Below, one piece after another: positions 61,319 to 64,000 of a DNA stretch of 64,000 nucleotides. A program made the translations under genes and the position numbers. Below the pieces are notes generated by a model that did not search any database, was not told where the DNA came from, and worked only from the letters and a program-made list of their open reading frames with translations. Position 1 is the first letter of the stretch. Each line of letters begins with the position of its first letter. Source of the DNA: Chrysemys picta bellii (lineage: Eukaryota > Chordata > Testudines > Emydidae); NCBI RefSeq assembly GCF_011386835.1, contig NC_088799.1, positions 72,373,302 through 72,437,301 on the forward strand, given 5' to 3'.

Positions 61319-62330
61319 AAAACTCGGGAAGCCCTGTTTATTGGCCCGTCCACCCCAGACTCGGAACTTGGACCCCTAGCAGGAGATCTTCCCGACCCCA
61401 GACCGGCCACGTTGGGGTCAGGCCTCAATCCCAGACAGAGAGGACACTTACAACGGTTGGTGGAGGAATTTCCGGATGTTTTATCTGCCCGCCCGGGCCG
61501 GACGACTCTAATGAGTCATCATATCGCCACCGACCCCGGGAAGAGGGTGAGGGACAACCACCGACCGTTACCCAAGAGAATGTGGGATACGGTCCGACAG
61601 GAGGTGGAGAAGATGTTGGAGATGGGAGTAGTGGAGGAATCAACGAGCGAGTGGCGTAGCCCTATCGTCTTAGTCCCGAAGCCAGACGGGATGACCCGGT
61701 TTTGCATCGACTTCAGAAAGGTCAACGCTATCTCCCGCTTCGACGCATACCCAATGCTGAAGGTGGATGAATTGTTGGAGCGCCTTGGGGGAGCCAGGTA
61801 TCTGTCAACCATAGACCTAACTAAAGGATACTGGCAAATCCCCCTCACGCCAAACTCCCGTGCAAAGACGGCCTTCCCCACCCCTTCGGCCTCTTCCAGT
61901 TCATAACCATGCCATTCAGGTTACACGGAGCAGCGGCTACGTTTCAGCGCTTGATGAACAAGGTCCTCCAACCTCACGACCAATACACGGCGGCCTACAT
62001 AGATGATATTATAGTTTACAGCCTCGACTGGGAGAGCCACCTACACCACCTGGCAGAGGTGTTACAGGCCCTCAGAGCGGCTGGCCTAATGGCTAACCCG
62101 GCAAAATGCCACCTAGGGCAAGAAGAAGTGACCTACCTGGGATACACGGTAGGAGGGGGGAAACTAACGCCCCTGATTAGCAAGGTACAAGCACTCAAAG
62201 ACGTACCCGGCCCCAAGACGAAGAAGCAAGTGCATCAGTTTTTAGGATTAGCTGGGTACTACCGCCGTTTTGTGCTGGATTTTGCATCCACAGCCGCCCC
62301 CCTGTCAGATCTGACAAAGAACTCTCAGCC
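61319..62330 (+). pseudogene. pol (RT): Reverse transcriptase, one frameshift
   Basis: Copies element RNA into DNA. The fingers begin near 61412; recognisable blocks are VVEESTSEWRSPIVLVPKPD, RFCIDFRKVNAI and YLSTIDLTKGYWQIPL. A shift into the next frame occurs in the C-rich run at 61875-61886, consistent with loss of one base. The following frame (open 61909-63231) continues with QFITMPF, ATFQRLMNKVL and the catalytic YIDD box at 61996-62007. TYLGYTV and the thumb/connection stretch QFLGLAGYYRRF come next. The RT core is intact in length. MPFRL replaces the usual MPFGL. It lies downstream of integrase, the reverse of ordinary Ty3/Gypsy elements. Confidence 0.92.
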
Positions 62331-62805
62331 CCGACAGGTACAATGGTCCGAACAATGTGAGAGAGCCTTTGCCACATTAAAGGAACGGCTCACTCGAGAA
62401 CCTGTCCTACGACACCCCAACTTCACGAAGGAGTTTATACTTCAAACGGACGCATCTGAAGTGGGCTTGGGCGCAGTACTCTCCCAAGAAATAGACAGGG
62501 AAGAGCATCCGGTACTATACCTAAGTTGTAAGCTGTTTCCCCGGGAAAAACATTTTTCGACGATAGAGAAAGAGGCTCTAGCGGTACGGTGGGCTATTGA
62601 CGCCCTACGTTACTACCTGCTGGGAAATAGTTTTAAGTTGATCACAGACCACGCCCCTTTGCGATGGATCCACAGCATGAAGGACACAAACTCTAGAATT
62701 ATGCGATGGTACCTCTCCCTCCAGCCTTACGACTTCCGTGTGTTCCACCGCCTGGGTAAGGCCCATACTAATGCAGATTTCTTCTCCAGGCTGGGGGAGG
62801 AGGGC
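62331..62805 (+). pseudogene. pol (RH): RNase H domain, catalytic residues intact
   Basis: Degrades the RNA strand of the cDNA hybrid. Motifs in order are FILQTDASEVGLGAVLSQ with Asp at 62449, STIEKEALAVRWA with the Glu pair at 62566 and 62572, LITDHAPLRWI with Asp at 62647, and HTNADFFSRL with Asp at 62776. All four acidic positions are present. It shares the open frame with the second half of RT. This domain type (RNase HI, retroelement) is typical of Ty3/Gypsy elements. Confidence 0.9.
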
Positions 62806-63278
62806 GAGGAAACAGACCGAGATGGGGGTTCCTTGGCACAGGGGGAGGTTTGCGAGGGGGCAGCCAGGCCCCAACCCAACTACAGAGGCACCAGGCAAGT
62901 AGCCCTGACGGCGGAGGACTCGTCCCACTCGAACTGGGTATGCCCCAAGTGCAGAGAGTGTGAAAGGAGAGAGGATAACCCAGCCCAGACAGGCAGCCAT
63001 ATGGGAAGGACCTATCCGGGAAGCTCCGGTGGAGGACCAGCCCGCACTCCTGAGGCCACCAGGAACCGGGACTTCTCCAGGTCGGGGTGGAGCCTCACGG
63101 TGGGAGGAACCAGAAGAGGCAGCGAACTTCGAGCCCCATGGGGATTCAGGAGACCTGTGGGACACCCCAGCATCCGAAATGATAGGAAGCAGTCTAAGGG
63201 GAGTGACAGACTGGTATGTCGGACCCGGTAAGCCTGAGCGTGTTTCGGTGGGACCCCCCCCACTGAGACGGTGACTAG
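62806..63278 (+). pseudogene. C-terminal tail of pol, function unknown
   Basis: Past RNase H the frame stays open to 63231 but becomes Arg/Gly/Thr-rich. A parallel frame (62960-63274) reads acidic and Pro/Glu-rich (EEPEEAANFEPHGDSG) and is in the original gag-IN frame. A second, compensating frameshift near 62900-62960 is therefore plausible. No domain is recognised. Confidence 0.4.
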
Positions 63279-63524
63279 GCCGTGTTGCCCTGTGACAAGG
63301 GCTAATTTCCCAGGCTTTGGGCCAGGAGGCCTTTTTGCCCTAGGACGAGGGCTAATTTCCTAGACTTTGGCCAGTAGGCCATGTTGCCCTGTGACAAGGG
63401 CTAATTTCCTAGACTTTGGCCAGTAGGCTGTGTTGCCCTGTGACAAGGGCTAATTTCCTAGACCTGAGCCAGTAAGCCGGGCTGCCTTGGGACGAAGGCT
63501 AATTTCCTGGCTCTAGGCCATTAG
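63279..63524 (+). repeat. Five tandem 49-50 bp repeats between pol and 3' LTR
   Basis: Units are 63279-63328 (50 bp), 63329-63377, 63378-63426, 63427-63475 and 63476-63524 (49 bp each). Each contains tgccct(g/a), a gac(a/g)a core, ggctaatttcc and a final ggcca/agcca with ta(g/a). The middle two are most alike; the first and last diverge most. No frame runs through them. Confidence 0.93.
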
Positions 63525-63556
63525 GGCGGTTAGGACCTCCCCCCAGAAGGGTTCTT

Positions 63557-63569
63557 AATGGGGAGGGTG
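63557..63569 (+). promoter_or_regulatory. Polypurine tract (plus-strand primer)
   Basis: aatggggagggtg lies immediately before the 3' LTR start. It is the RNase H-resistant primer expected at this place; the internal T bases are tolerated in such tracts. Confidence 0.7.
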
Positions 63570-64000
63570 TGTGGTGGGGCAGCTGCCCCACGCCCGGAGA
63601 GTGTGGGCTGCGGCAGGCCCGGGCGCCTGCGTATTCCGGCAGCCAACGAGAGAAGGGCTTGTTGCGAGCCAATCAGAGAACAGATTGGGGCCAGCCAATC
63701 AGGGCCCAGCTCAGCCATATAAAAGACTGCTCAGGGAGAGAGCAGTCAGTCTGTCCCAGGCCTTCAGAGGGGAAGGTCTGTCATGAGAGCTGATAGGCCA
63801 GCCTCGGAGAGCGGGAGAAGGTCCTACTCCGTAGCCAGCCAGGCGGCCGGCCTTGTAGGAAAGGATCTAGCGGGAAGGAGGGCCGTTGGGAAGCGGTCCA
63901 GAGGAGCAGTCAGAGGAGGAAGAAGAAGGAGGACAGCAAGGCTGTCGCTAGAGGGCCTCTGGACCGGGACTCAGAATAGTGGGCGGGCCTGGGTCCCCCC
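63570..64000 (+). repeat. 3' LTR, first 431 bp (cut by window end)
   Basis: It starts tgtggtggggcagctgcccc. Compared with 57587 onward it has about 18 substitutions. A 27-bp gap lies after 63796, between ggccagc repeats, and there is a 1-bp gap in a G run near 63890. The TATA box is kept at 63718-63723. Confidence 0.92.

Larger units (their letters stand above)
57587..64000 (+). mobile_element. Gmr1-like Ty3/Gypsy LTR retrotransposon (IN before RT), decayed; 3' LTR runs off window
   Basis: The order is 5' LTR, putative primer site, gag with SCAN-like domain and zinc knuckle, protease, integrase, RT, RNase H, tandem repeats, purine tract, 3' LTR. Integrase preceding RT/RNase H is the Ty1/copia-like order that defines the Gmr1-like group of deuterostome Ty3/Gypsy elements. 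gag, pro, IN and the first half of RT share one frame. Seven stop codons interrupt it (58868, 59006, 59447, 59738, 60278, 60530, 61316), and a frameshift falls at about 61875-61886. The visible LTR parts agree at roughly 96% apart from a 27-bp and a 1-bp gap. There is no envelope gene. The whole element is GC-rich compared with its AT-rich surroundings. Confidence 0.92.

Noticed and set aside
63279..63524. CRISPR-like array
   Set aside because: Units are contiguous with no unique spacers, in a eukaryotic retrotransposon.

Overview
The window is vertebrate nuclear DNA, most likely from a cryptodiran turtle. The clade call rests on a tRNA-derived SINE at 1095-1310 whose A box, B box and CR1-like tail match the turtle Cry (tRNA-Lys) SINE as I remember it, and on the company it keeps: CR1 3' fragments, Penelope-like elements, palindromic hAT-type MITEs and ERV-like solo LTRs. 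I could not run a database search, so repeat family names are recognition calls. I see no host protein-coding gene, no exon with convincing coding character, and no rRNA, tRNA, snRNA or CRISPR locus. Positions 1-57586 look like AT-rich intergenic or intronic DNA seeded with transposable elements. Nearly all long open frames there arise from repeats or GC-rich minisatellites.

Layout. 1-717 is the end of a GC-rich element with a TAGGGTTGCCA-type terminus (other copies at 30113, 34158 and 43518). 3618-3800 is half of a palindromic hAT-type MITE. 10843-11751 (minus) and 28259-29190 (plus) are two solo LTRs of one family, each with a perfect 5-bp target-site duplication. 17871-19995 is a second LTR-like family split by a complete 1091-bp hAT-type element with perfect 8-bp duplications (18026-19116). 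A second copy of that LTR family lies inverted at 24270-25110. 21080-21706 is a Penelope-like insertion with a perfect 12-bp duplication and an inverted copy of its own tail at the 5' end. A second Penelope fragment at 51711-52340 (minus) still encodes GIY-YIG endonuclease remnants. 36624-36888 is a hAT-type element whose left terminus is tandemly triplicated. 38915-39223 and 43394-44500 are further hAT-type elements, the latter carrying a nested insertion. 55071-55815 is a TIR element inside another repeat.

The most informative region is 57587-64000. It is a nearly complete Ty3/Gypsy-type LTR retrotransposon, cut off in its 3' LTR by the window edge. Reading along the plus strand it has a 5' LTR, a putative primer site, a Gag with a glutamine-rich coiled coil and a SCAN-like capsid C-terminal domain, a zinc knuckle, an aspartic protease, then integrase, and only after that reverse transcriptase and RNase H. 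Integrase before RT in a Ty3/Gypsy-type element is the hallmark of the Gmr1-like group, the lineage proposed as the source of the vertebrate SCAN domain. This copy is dead: it has seven in-frame stops, at least one frameshift, and altered protease and zinc-knuckle motifs. Between pol and the 3' LTR it carries five tandem 49-50 bp repeats. The LTRs differ by about 18 substitutions plus a 27-bp and a 1-bp gap over the 431 bp that can be compared.
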